From: DASWVC01 sp036401335
GTDB lineage: Bacteria > Verrucomicrobiota > Verrucomicrobiia > Chthoniobacterales > JAFAMB01
DNA length: 14,252 nt
NCBI GenBank assembly: GCA_036401335.1
Contig: DASWVC010000301.1
Span: 1-14,252, forward strand
Direction: 5' to 3'
The number at the start of each line of letters is the position of its first letter. Within the stretch, counting starts at the first letter, position 1. Both the position numbers and the translations under genes were made by a program. The notes below the pieces were generated by a model. That model saw only the letters and a program-made list of their open reading frames with translations. It ran no database searches and was not told where the DNA came from. Below, in pieces: positions 1 through 8,300 of this stretch.

Positions 1-1
1 T

Positions 2-2131
2 TTACCTTGCTAGCCCGAGTGCGGCGAGGCCAAAGGTGTATTCGAAAGCGGTTTCCCGCAGCTGGTCGTAGCGCCCGGATGCGCCGCCGTGGCCGGCATC
101 CAGGTTGATTTTGAACAGCAACGGGTTGTGGTCCGTCTTGAGCGCGCGCAGCTTCGCCGCGTATTTGGCCGGCTCCCAGTAAGGCACCTGGCTATCGTTC
201 AGTGAAGTAAGCAACAAGATGTCAGGGTACTTTTTGGCAGACAGGTTGTCGTACGGGCTGTACTGCTTGATGTAGTCGTACTCCTCTTTCTTGTTCGGGT
301 TACCCCATTCGATGTATTCACCCGTGGTCAACGGCAATGAAGGATCGCTCATGGTGTTGAGCACATCCACAAACGGCACCTCAAGCACAGCCGCTTTGCA
401 CAAGTCGGGCCGCAGGTTAAGGGTTGCGCCAATGAGCAACCCGCCCGCGCTTGCACCCTCAATCACCATCCGCTCGTGTGTGGTGTACCGGTTAGTGACG
501 AGGTAATCCGCGCAAGCAATGAAGTCGGTAAACGTGTTTTGCTTGGTCATCATCCGACCGCCTTCGTGCCATGCTTCGCCTAACTCGCCTCCCCCGCGAA
601 CGTGGGCCAGGGCAAAGATAAATCCGCGGTTCAGCAATGAAAGTCGGTCGGAGGAAAACGAAGCGTCGATGGGGAGCCCGTACGAACCGTAACCATAGAG
701 CCAGCACGGGGCTTCGCTGTTCAGCGCAACCTCTTTTTTGCGGACCACATCCAAGGGGATTTTCATTCCATCCGCAGCCACGGCCTCCACGCGTTCGACG
801 AGGTAATGCTCCGGGTCATAACCGCCCAGGACCTCCATGCGTTTGAGGCATTGCTGTTCGCCCGTCACAAAATTGTAGGAGAATACGCTGGGCGGGGTAA
901 CCGGGGACTCGTAGCTGAAACGAAAAGCGTCACTGTCGAATTCCGGATTTTGGGCCGGGCCCGCGTCGTACGCCGGTTCCGGCAGCGGGATCTCATGGAA
1001 CTTCCCGTTGGCAAAATCCAGGACGCGAAACCGCGGCAGCCCGGCCTGTCGTTCCACCACCACGGCATACCTGGCGTACGGCTCAAAATCCTCCAACTTG
1101 ACGTTCGGCTGCGCCGGCAAAAATTCCTGCCAATGCTCAATGCCCGGGGTTGCTACGGGGGTGGTGACCACGCGAAATTCTTTCGCCCCGTCGTTGGTGC
1201 GCAGGTAGAATTGTCCGTCGCGGTGTTCAGGGTAGTATTGGATTTCGTTCCGGCGCGGGGTGATGAGTTGCCACTCCCCTTGGGGCTGGTCAGCCGCCAC
1301 GAAACGGTATTCCGTGGTGCGGCTGCTGGCGGAGCCGGCAAAAAGGTACCTGCCGTCGTGGGAACGGTCGACGCCAACCTCGAAAAGTTTGTCTTTTTCT
1401 TCGTAAAGCAAAACGGGCTGTTTCTCGCCCAGCGTGTAGCGCCAGAGCCGGTCGGCACGTTTGGCCTCATCCTCGGTGACGTACAACAACGTTTTGTTGT
1501 CTGCGGCCCACACCAGGTTCGCGACCCTGCCGATGGGCGTCTTGACTTCCTGGCCCGTTTCAAGATTTTTGAGGTGGAACTCGTAATCCCGATGACCGTT
1601 CACATCGGTTGAGTAAGCGAGGAGGGCATTGTCATCGCTGTATTCAAAGGCTCCCACCGCCATGAATTTCTGGCCTGCGGCCAGATGGTTGACGTCGAGG
1701 ACAACCTCCTCCGGCGCGTCAAGGCTGCCTTTTTTACGGCAGCGAATGCGGTATTGTTTACCCGCTTCGGTGCGTTCGTAAAGCCAGTAACCACGCTGGC
1801 GGTAGGGATCGGAAACATCGGTTTGCTTGATGCGGCCCAGCATCTCCTGGTACAGCCCTTCCTCAAACGATTTGAAAGGGGCCATCACCTTGGCCGTGTA
1901 ATCGTTCTCGGACCGGAGGTAGGCTCGCACGGCCGGATCTTGTTTGTCCCGCAACCAGAAATAAGGATCTTCCATCCGGTCCCCGTGCAGGCCGACCACC
2001 TTCGACCGGCGCTCGGCCACGGGCGGTTTCGCTCGGTCCGGGTGAAGCATTGGGAGCGTTTCTGGGGCGGCGGGTGAAGTCCATTGGATCATAAGCATAA
2101 GGGCGACGACGCCGAAAAAACGCTGGTTCAT
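2..2131 (-). CDS. ptrB: Oligopeptidase B-like prolyl oligopeptidase (S9A), with signal peptide
   Basis: This is a complete 709-residue serine peptidase of the prolyl oligopeptidase clan, closest in style to oligopeptidase B, which cuts peptides after Lys or Arg. Residues 1-21 look like a signal peptide (Arg4, a hydrophobic run FFGVVALMLMI, then SPAA), so the enzyme probably acts in the periplasm. The N-terminal beta-propeller begins near residue 45 with the family-typical EDPYFWLRD. The alpha/beta-hydrolase part carries the nucleophile motif GASAGG (Ser561), followed by DPSLPLTTGEYIEWGNP, which is very characteristic of oligopeptidase B. Asp646 (LNDSQVPYWEP) and His681 (DAGHGG) complete the triad. 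The stop is TAA at the extreme left edge. The start at ATG 2131 gives the intact signal peptide but has no Shine-Dalgarno sequence, because a 9-bp repeat array lies directly upstream. Family assignment is firm; Lys/Arg specificity is inferred from the family. Confidence 0.95.
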   Translation of the reverse strand: MNQRFFGVVALMLMIQWTSPAAPETLPMLHPDRAKPPVAERRSKVVGLHGDRMEDPYFWLRDKQDPAVRAYLRSENDYTAKVMAPFKSFEEGLYQEMLGRIKQTDVSDPYRQRGYWLYERTEAGKQYRIRCRKKGSLDAPEEVVLDVNHLAAGQKFMAVGAFEYSDDNALLAYSTDVNGHRDYEFHLKNLETGQEVKTPIGRVANLVWAADNKTLLYVTEDEAKRADRLWRYTLGEKQPVLLYEEKDKLFEVGVDRSHDGRYLFAGSASSRTTEYRFVAADQPQGEWQLITPRRNEIQYYPEHRDGQFYLRTNDGAKEFRVVTTPVATPGIEHWQEFLPAQPNVKLEDFEPYARYAVVVERQAGLPRFRVLDFANGKFHEIPLPEPAYDAGPAQNPEFDSDAFRFSYESPVTPPSVFSYNFVTGEQQCLKRMEVLGGYDPEHYLVERVEAVAADGMKIPLDVVRKKEVALNSEAPCWLYGYGSYGLPIDASFSSDRLSLLNRGFIFALAHVRGGGELGEAWHEGGRMMTKQNTFTDFIACADYLVTNRYTTHERMVIEGASAGGLLIGATLNLRPDLCKAAVLEVPFVDVLNTMSDPSLPLTTGEYIEWGNPNKKEEYDYIKQYSPYDNLSAKKYPDILLLTSLNDSQVPYWEPAKYAAKLRALKTDHNPLLFKINLDAGHGGASGRYDQLRETAFEYTFGLAALGLAR

Positions 2132-2135
2132 TATG

Positions 2136-2242
2136 AAGAAATTGTATCAATGGCATCAATTGAACGAATTCTACCAATTTACAGCGCTGATACCATTCCG
2201 GCATTCTTACCATTCATGGCATTGATACAATTCATCCAATTC
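2136..2242. repeat. Degenerate 9-bp tandem array, 12 units
   Basis: Read on the plus strand from the right end, consecutive units are atccaattc, atacaattc, atggcattg, ttaccattc, cggcattc (8 bp), ataccattc, acagcgctg, taccaattt, aacgaattc, catcaattg, tatcaatgg and aagaaattg. Most share the pattern N4-(A/C)ATT(C/G). The array fills nearly all of the 116-bp spacer between the BamE-like gene (stop 2248) and the oligopeptidase start (2131), and is much more AT-rich than the surrounding DNA. Its ends form a 16/17 inverted repeat (2140-2156 and 2216-2232), which could fold as a long-looped stem in the peptidase leader RNA. Function is unknown. Confidence 0.75.
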
Positions 2243-2247
2243 AACCC

Positions 2248-2718
2248 TCACCGTGAATCCCGGTCAGGAAACTCAGCAAATGGGTTGTAGACTTTGATGC
2301 TGTAAAACCAAACCTCACGGCCTTGGGTGTTTGTCCGCATTTTCAGTGAGCCGAAAACCCGGGTTACATCCGCTTTGGAACTGGTCCCCTGGACGAGCTG
2401 AGCCAGCTTGCGTTCTTCAAAACTTTCCGGGCGGATGGTGTAGATGTAGACGGGAGGCGAAGCGACTTTTCCACCCTGATCAAACGCGATGGCAATGACG
2501 TCCTCGCCGTACCCGTGATTGAACGGTGTTGGCTCCTCCACCGGAGCCCGTCCGAGGCCAAAGGACCACCACCGGCCTGAATCCGACGAGAAACGGTAAT
2601 ACCCGCGGCTCCTGCCCAGGCGGACAAAGTCTGGATCAGACGGCGGGGCACTAAATCCCCCAGCCTGCGCCAGGGTAGCGAGCAGGAGCCAAACGGCCAT
2701 CCATCCTGGTTTTTTCAT
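2248..2718 (-). CDS. Small exported protein with BamE/SmpA-like C-terminal region
   Basis: The product is 156 residues from the ATG at 2718. I chose this start because MKKPGWMAVWLLLATLAQA is a textbook signal peptide; an in-frame ATG at 2748 would add ten residues in front. Neither start has a Shine-Dalgarno sequence. The mature part is rich in aromatic and glycine residues. The C-terminal segment (QLVQGTSSKADVTRVFGS, then REVWFYS) resembles the core of BamE/SmpA/OmlA proteins, in which a G-x-T/S-K-x-x-V helix is followed by a lGxP-like turn and a WxY strand. Unlike BamE it has no lipobox cysteine, so it is probably a soluble periplasmic protein rather than a lipoprotein. It follows the oxidoreductase gene by 44 bp on the same strand. 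The exact role is unknown; the resemblance is from memory of the motif and is moderate. Confidence 0.62.
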   Translation of the reverse strand: MKKPGWMAVWLLLATLAQAGGFSAPPSDPDFVRLGRSRGYYRFSSDSGRWWSFGLGRAPVEEPTPFNHGYGEDVIAIAFDQGGKVASPPVYIYTIRPESFEERKLAQLVQGTSSKADVTRVFGSLKMRTNTQGREVWFYSIKVYNPFAEFPDRDSR

Positions 2719-2762
2719 GGCAATCAATCGTTGGAAATTCGCTCCCATGGGTTCCGCCCACC

Positions 2763-3863
2763 CTAACCCCGTTGCTGTTCCGCTCCCAGCACAACTTCGC
2801 GGCCGGTGCGGCTGGACTGGTAAACGGCGTCCAGGATTTGCATGAGTTGCACCGCCTGAAGTGCGCTGTTGACCGGTGCCGCGTCACCCCGAATGGCTTC
2901 GAGAAAATTCCGCATCTGCGGCACAAATTGATGCGGCACGTTTGGGTACGGCAGGTCGACTGAAACCAGTGCGCCGTTCTGATCTTCAAAGAGAGAGAGG
3001 GCGGGGCGTTTCACGTCCGGGTGAAGCTGAAACACATCAATGGTTCGCAGCGTGCCTTTGGGGCCGTACAGCGTGGTCTGAAAGAGTTCCTGGGTCCCCC
3101 ACTTGCCGGCAGGAATTTCGTCGGTCAGGTTTGCGGCCCAGGTCACCTCAAAATTCACGAGGGCACCCGACTCAAACCGAATCATGCCGTAGGCGCTGTC
3201 CTCAACGTCAAAAACCACTGACTTGGCGAGCTGCGGAAATTTTTGAAACGTCTGCGCCGAGACGGTCCGCGGGTTCGGCGTGCCCATCAGGTACCAGGCG
3301 GCATCGATCGCATGCACGCCGAGGTCAATCAGCGCGCCACCGCCTGCTCGGGATCGGTCCGTAAACCAACCGTCGATCCCGCCTGGCGTGCCCCTTGACC
3401 GTACCCATTTCGTATGGGCATAATAAACCTCACCCAACCGCCGCTCCAGGATGATTTGCCGGGCGGTTTGGGTCGCACCGGAGAACCGCATCTGCCGACC
3501 GAAACAGTAGGTCAAACCCCGTCGGTCCGCCTCGGCGTGGATTTCGTTCATCTGTTCGGCGTTCAACGTTGGCGGCTTCTCGCAAAGGACGTGCTTGCCG
3601 GCTTGTAACGCCTTTCGCGTGGTCGGAAAATGAAGGGCGTTCGGCAGCGCCACCACCACGGCATGCAGGCCAGGGTCGGCGAGCATCTCGTCGTAATTTG
3701 AAAAAACTTTTTCCGGCTGATGTTTGGTGGCGAACTGCTGACGACGCTGCTCGTTGAGGTCGCAGGCAGCATAAAGGTGACCAATCCCGCACCCTTTCAC
3801 TCCTTCTGCATGCCGTTCTCCGGGCCAGCCCAGGCCCACAATGCCGACGTTGATCAAATCCAT
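2763..3863 (-). CDS. Gfo/Idh/MocA family NAD(P)-dependent oxidoreductase
   Basis: This 366-residue cytoplasmic oxidoreductase belongs to the family that oxidises or reduces sugars, inositols and related polyols with NAD(P). The N-terminal Rossmann fold starts INVGIVGLGWPG (G7, G10, G12, G15). The family signature CEKPPT (Glu95-Lys96-Pro97) carries the catalytic lysine. The C-terminal substrate domain shows GGGALIDLGVHAIDAAWYLMG, where Asp180 and His184 are the usual active-site pair. Length is normal for the family and there is no export signal. It is transcribed away from the YhaM-like gene across a 72-bp gap and is the first gene of a possible three-gene unit with the BamE-like protein and the peptidase. 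The substrate cannot be read from sequence, and the neighbours give no sugar-pathway hint. Confidence 0.93.
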   Translation of the reverse strand: MDLINVGIVGLGWPGERHAEGVKGCGIGHLYAACDLNEQRRQQFATKHQPEKVFSNYDEMLADPGLHAVVVALPNALHFPTTRKALQAGKHVLCEKPPTLNAEQMNEIHAEADRRGLTYCFGRQMRFSGATQTARQIILERRLGEVYYAHTKWVRSRGTPGGIDGWFTDRSRAGGGALIDLGVHAIDAAWYLMGTPNPRTVSAQTFQKFPQLAKSVVFDVEDSAYGMIRFESGALVNFEVTWAANLTDEIPAGKWGTQELFQTTLYGPKGTLRTIDVFQLHPDVKRPALSLFEDQNGALVSVDLPYPNVPHQFVPQMRNFLEAIRGDAAPVNSALQAVQLMQILDAVYQSSRTGREVVLGAEQQRG

Positions 3864-3935
3864 ATCGGTTTCAACTAAAGCTCATTTTCTCGGCTCTGCA
3901 CTTCCCTCGCGGGCCCGATCGACTAGAGTTACCGT
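3864..3935. other. Divergent intergenic region between oxidoreductase and YhaM-like genes
   Basis: This 72-bp gap must hold the start signals for two divergent genes. I looked for -35/-10 pairs and Shine-Dalgarno sequences on both strands and found none that are convincing. There is no clear palindrome or repeat. Confidence 0.4.
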
Positions 3936-5057
3936 ATGGGCCTGCCCCGTTTTACCCTGGTTGAGATCCGCAAGCATTGCGTGACTGACAAGCTCCCGGG
4001 CGAGGTCCACGGTCAGGTGGAAGGGCGGACGCAAAAACAGACGCGTGACGCCAAACCCTACCTGGAGGTCCAACTTCGGGACGGCACCGGCCTTTTCACG
4101 TTCCGGGTGTGGCAGGATCATGAGAGCTACCCTTTTTTGCTGCACGCGGCGATTGGCACATTCCTGGGGGTCACGGGCGAGTTTTCGATCAGCCCGCAAT
4201 ATGGCCTTGAGGTGCGCAATTACGTCATCCGGGCGCTCGGGCCTGAGGAAGTGGCGGGAGTGGTCGACGGTCCGGCAACCCTGCGTGAGAAACAGGCGAG
4301 TGATTTCCGCTATGTGGAAGAAGTGGTGACGCAGTTGCGGGACCCGCGGCTGCGGCGTTTGGCGGAATTGTTCCTGGGAGAATTCGGCGAGCGGTTTCGG
4401 CGAACCGCGGGGGCCCGCTATTACCACCACGCCCGACGGGGCGGGTTAGTGGAACACGTGGCCCAGATGCTTCGCACGGCTCGGGCGTTCGCCTTGGTTT
4501 ACCCTCAGCTCAACGCCGATTTGCTCTGCTGCGGAGTGCTGTTTCACGATTGCGGCAAGATGTGGGAAAACTGCTTTCCCAAAGACGGCTTGTTGATGGC
4601 CCACGACACCCGCGGCGAATTGGTTGGCCACATCACCATCGGCATTGAAGTGGTTAACCGCTTGTGGAACCGGCTGCGGAGCATGGAGGAATACAGCCGG
4701 TGGCACCTGCTCACACCCGATTCGGAAAGCGTGCACCTGCACCTCCTTCACCTGGTGGCGGCGCACCACGGCGAGAAAAGCTTCGGATCACCCGTCGAAC
4801 CGAAAACCCCGGAAGCGGTTGCCCTACACTTTATAGATAACTTGGATGCACGACTGGAGACCATGGCAGCGGCCTACGAGACCGGGAACCGCCTTTCGGA
4901 AGACATCATCGAAAAGGTGCGACCGCTGTCGACAAACGTGGTAACGCCGTTGCCCGCGGTGGTCGATACCCGAGCCGGCCAGAAACAGGCAGCCTGGTTA
5001 ATCAAGCGGGAAGCCTACCCCGCCGACCTTCCGTTTGACCTTCCCCTTGCGCCTTAA
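3936..5057 (+). CDS. yhaM: YhaM-like 3'-5' exoribonuclease (OB fold + HD domain)
   Basis: The 373-residue product matches the YhaM architecture. An N-terminal OB-fold nucleic-acid-binding domain (about residues 10-100, ending in the ISPQYGLEVRNYVIR strand) is followed by a metal-dependent HD phosphohydrolase domain. Visible metal ligands are His174 (HHARRGGLVEH), His204-Asp205 (GVLFHDCGKMWE), His232 (GHITIG), His277-His278 (VAAHHGE) and Asp301 (HFIDNLDARLE). In Bacillus, YhaM degrades RNA and single-stranded DNA from the 3' end with manganese, so a role in RNA turnover is inferred here. It is somewhat longer than the roughly 314-residue Bacillus protein, mainly at the C-terminus. The gene is monocistronic in this window: divergent from the oxidoreductase and convergent with the RND gene. 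The ATG at 3936 lacks a Shine-Dalgarno sequence. Confidence 0.88.
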   Translation: MGLPRFTLVEIRKHCVTDKLPGEVHGQVEGRTQKQTRDAKPYLEVQLRDGTGLFTFRVWQDHESYPFLLHAAIGTFLGVTGEFSISPQYGLEVRNYVIRALGPEEVAGVVDGPATLREKQASDFRYVEEVVTQLRDPRLRRLAELFLGEFGERFRRTAGARYYHHARRGGLVEHVAQMLRTARAFALVYPQLNADLLCCGVLFHDCGKMWENCFPKDGLLMAHDTRGELVGHITIGIEVVNRLWNRLRSMEEYSRWHLLTPDSESVHLHLLHLVAAHHGEKSFGSPVEPKTPEAVALHFIDNLDARLETMAAAYETGNRLSEDIIEKVRPLSTNVVTPLPAVVDTRAGQKQAAWLIKREAYPADLPFDLPLAP

Positions 5058-5076
5058 GCTGTGGGCGGAAGAAGAG

Positions 5077-5116
5077 GTGTCGGGGTATCGGAGTATGGGG
5101 GTAACGGGGTGATGGC
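5077..5116 (+). repeat. Degenerate 8-bp tandem array, left arm (5 units)
   Basis: Five consecutive octamers read gtgtcggg, gtatcgga, gtatgggg, gtaacggg and gtgatggc. They start 19 bp after the YhaM-like stop codon and are preceded by ggaagaag, which reappears at the outer end of the right arm in inverted orientation. Together with the array at 5271-5310 it forms the outer flank of a large mirror-symmetric element. Confidence 0.8.
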
Positions 5117-5122
5117 ACAAAG
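5112..5122. repeat. Inner inverted repeat, left copy (ATGGCACAAAG)
   Basis: The 11-base sequence atggcacaaag at 5112-5122 is matched exactly by its reverse complement ctttgtgccat at 5220-5230. The match extends inward as ggtaa versus gataa. It overlaps the last octamer of the left array and brackets the central hairpin. Confidence 0.8.
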
Positions 5123-5164
5123 GTAACGGCCTTTATACCGTAAAAGGGCATCGGTTCGAGCGGC

Positions 5165-5206
5165 GGCCCGGCCGGGCGGCGAGGTGCTTCGCCGCCCTAC
5201 CGGGCC
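5165..5206. repeat. Strong GC-rich hairpin (REP-like core)
   Basis: An outer 7-bp stem ggcccgg/ccgggcc encloses a 2x2 internal loop and an inner 9-bp stem gggcggcga/tcgccgccc around the hexaloop ggtgct. It lies between two convergent genes, where it could stop transcription or block 3' exonucleases. No T-run follows on either strand, so it is not a classical intrinsic terminator. It resembles repetitive extragenic palindromes, but copy number cannot be judged from one window. Confidence 0.8.
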
Positions 5207-5219
5207 CAAACGTCCTTAT

Positions 5220-5230
5220 CTTTGTGCCAT
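5220..5230. repeat. Inner inverted repeat, right copy (CTTTGTGCCAT)
   Basis: This is the exact reverse complement of 5112-5122. On the right side about 40 further bases separate it from the octamer array, so the element is not perfectly symmetric. Confidence 0.8.
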
Positions 5231-5270
5231 GAAGATAACGGGGAAAAGCAGGACAGAGCACCTGACCCTA

Positions 5271-5310
5271 TCCTCCACTCCAACACTTCCATACCCCGTT
5301 ACTCCAACAC
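5271..5310 (-). repeat. Degenerate 8-bp tandem array, right arm (5 units)
   Basis: On the minus strand five octamers read gtgttgga, gtaacggg, gtatggaa, gtgttgga and gtggagga. The outer flank reads ggaagaag on the minus strand, as the left arm does on the plus strand. The array ends 7 bp from the RND pump stop codon. The consensus GTRTYGGR is shared with the left arm, including an identical gtaacggg unit. Confidence 0.8.
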
Positions 5311-5317
5311 CTTCTTC

Positions 5318-8300
5318 CTAGGCCAAGACCGGCTGCAGTTTCCTCTCCGTTCCTTCTTTGCCCAGCGGGTGCCGCCCTTTCTGGTGATTTTTGGCAAGCA
5401 GCATGTAAATGGAAGGCACGACAAACAGGGTGAAAAACGTGCCGATGATCATCCCCGAGACCAGCACAAAACCGATGCTGTTCCGGGCACCGGCTCCGGG
5501 GCCGTGGGCGAGCACCAGCGGAAAGTGCCCGGCTACCGTCGCCACCGAAGTCATCAGAATCGGCCGCAAGCGCGTGCCTGCGGCTTCCACCAGGGCGTCT
5601 ATCTTGGCGCGGCCCTCTTCCTGCAGTCGGTTGGCGAATTCCACAATCAAAATGCCGTTCTTCGCAATTAACCCCACCAGCGTGATCAGGCCGACCTGGC
5701 TGTAGATGTTGTACGAGGTTAGGCCAAGAAAACAGAAGGCGAGTGCCCCTGCCAACGCCAACGGCACTGACCCCAGAAGAATGATCAACGGGTCGCGGAA
5801 ACTTTCAAACTGCGCAGCCAGAACGAGGTAAATCAAGATTATGGCCAGCAGGAACGTGGTCAGAAAAGCGTTGCCTTCGTGACGCAACTGACGCGAAGAA
5901 CCCGAGTAATCAATGGCGTACCCGTTGGGCAGGATTTTCGCCGCCTCATCTTCCAACACCTTAAGGGCCTGATCTTCCATGCCGGCCTGCACGGCACCTT
6001 GGATCTTAACGGAGTTCAGTTGGTTGAACCGGTTAAGGGAACGCGGCTGCACCTCATCTTTCAACGTGGCAAAAGTGGACAACTGAACGAGTTGGCCGTT
6101 CGGCCCGCTGACGTACACATCCTTCAACTGGTCCGGGGTCAACCGATCAACCCGTTTTATCTGTGGAATGACCTTGTAACTGCGGCCCTCGATGCTGAAC
6201 CGGTTTACGTAATTGCCCCCCAGCAACCAAGCCAGGTCGCCCCCGACATCCTGCAGATTCAGACCCATGCTGGCGACTTTTTCCCGATCAAACACGACGC
6301 GGGTCTGCGGTTGATCGATCTTAAGGTCCGTATCGGCAAAAAAGAATTTCCCACTCTTCAGGCCAGCCTCCAGGATGCGGTTGGCGAATTCCATCAGCTC
6401 ACGCGGTTCAACCGTGGAAGCAATGACGAACTCAACCGGAAAGTTGGACCCACCGGGCAACGGCTGAGGCGTGGTGGCGATCACGCGAACGCCCGGAATC
6501 ATGGACAATTTTTTACTTACCGGCGGAACGAGTTGCTCCATGGTGTGGGTGCGTTGACTCCAGGGCTTCCCCACCATGCCGGAGAAACCATAACCCTGGC
6601 TGCCCGGAACGATGATCTGAAAAGTTTGCGCGGTTTCCGGAAACCCTTTAAACACGTTGTTTACCTCCTTCGAAAACAACGCGTTTTGTTCAATGGTAGA
6701 GTTTGGTGCGCTCTGCACTAAGCCGAAGATGATTCCCTGGTCCTCGTGGGGCGCCAACTCCCGTTGTGACATGAGGTAAAAGGGTACGGCCAGGAGCATA
6801 AAGATGACCGCCATGGTCACGATCACCGGACGGATGGTCAGCGTCCACCGCAAGATGCTCAGGTAAACTTGGCGCAGGGCATTAAACCGTTCGTTGATGA
6901 ACCGGGTCAGGCTAAACCCGTGCCGCTTGCCATCGTTTAAATCCCTTCTTGGTTTGAGCAGGCGCGATGCCATCATGGGGGACAGCGTCAGGGCGACGAA
7001 GCCCGACACGGTCACAGCCCCGGCCAGCGTGAAGGCAAACTCGCGGAACAGAGCCCCGGTCAGGCCGCCTTGAATGCCGATCGGCGCGTAGACCGCCACC
7101 AACGTGATGGTCATCGCAATAATGGGACCGAAAAGCTCCCGGGCGCCTTTCTGCGCTGCCTCAAACGGCGAAAGGCCTTCTTCAATGTGGCGCTCCACAT
7201 TTTCAACCACAATGATGGCATCATCGACGACTAACCCGACCGCCAGAACGATGGCCAGCAAAGTGAGGAGGTTTAAAGTGAAGCCAAAGGCCAGCATCAG
7301 AAACAGCGCGCCAATCAACGACAAAGGTATCGCCACCACCGGAATCAACACGGTGCGAAACGAGCCCATGAAAAGGAAGATCACGACGATGACGATGAGG
7401 ACGGTTTCCGTGAGCGTCTTCGTCACGTCCTCCAGGGCATTCTGGATGTAAGCCGTGGAATCGTAGGGCACGCTAAGTTTCATTCCCACCGGCAGTTGAC
7501 GTTCGATGTCCGGCAGAACCGCCCGCACCCCTTTGATTACGTCCAACGTGTTGGCCGTTGGAAGGACAAAAATGCCCATGAACGTTGCCGTGCTGCCAGA
7601 AAAGCGAACATCCGATTCGTAGTTTTCGGCGCCTAGCTCAACGTCCGCAACATCCTGCAACCGGACAATGGCGTTGCCGGATTGCTTGATGACCAACTGC
7701 CGAAACTCTTCCGCACTCCGCAGGTCGGTGTTAGCGACAAGGTTGGTAGCTACCATCGTGCCTTTGGTGGAGCCAACCGCCGCGAGGTAGTTGTTCTGAC
7801 CGAGCTTTTTCTGGATGTCAGTCGGTGCCACGTTCAGCGCCGCCATCCGGTTAGGTTTCAACCAGAGGCGCATCGCGAATTTGCGTTCGCCTAAGATTTC
7901 CGCCTGCTGCACGCCGCTCACGGCAGCCAGCTTCGGTTGCACCACCCGGGCGAGGTAATCGCTGATCTGGTTCCGGTCCAGGTCATTCGAGTAGAAGCTC
8001 AAGTACATCGAGGCGAACTGGTTGTCCGTCGACGTAATGTCGATGCTGGGCAACTCGGCTTCAGGCGGCAGGTCGTTGCGCACCTGGTTAACTTTTGCCT
8101 GGACCTGGGTAAGCGCCTTGAACGGGTCGTAGTTAATCTTTAACTGGACCGAGATCGTGCTCAACCCCTGAGCACTCTGCGATTCCATGTACTCGATGCC
8201 GTCAACGGCCGCGATGGACTGTTCCAGCGGTGTGGTCACGAAACCTTGCACGAGGTCGGCACTCGCACCCACGTACACGGTTTTCACCGTGATCACGGAA

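Noticed and set aside
5222..5671. A plus-strand open frame across the right half of the repeat element and the RND 3' end
   Set aside because: It begins in the inverted repeat and continues antisense to conserved RND sequence; no protein-like features.
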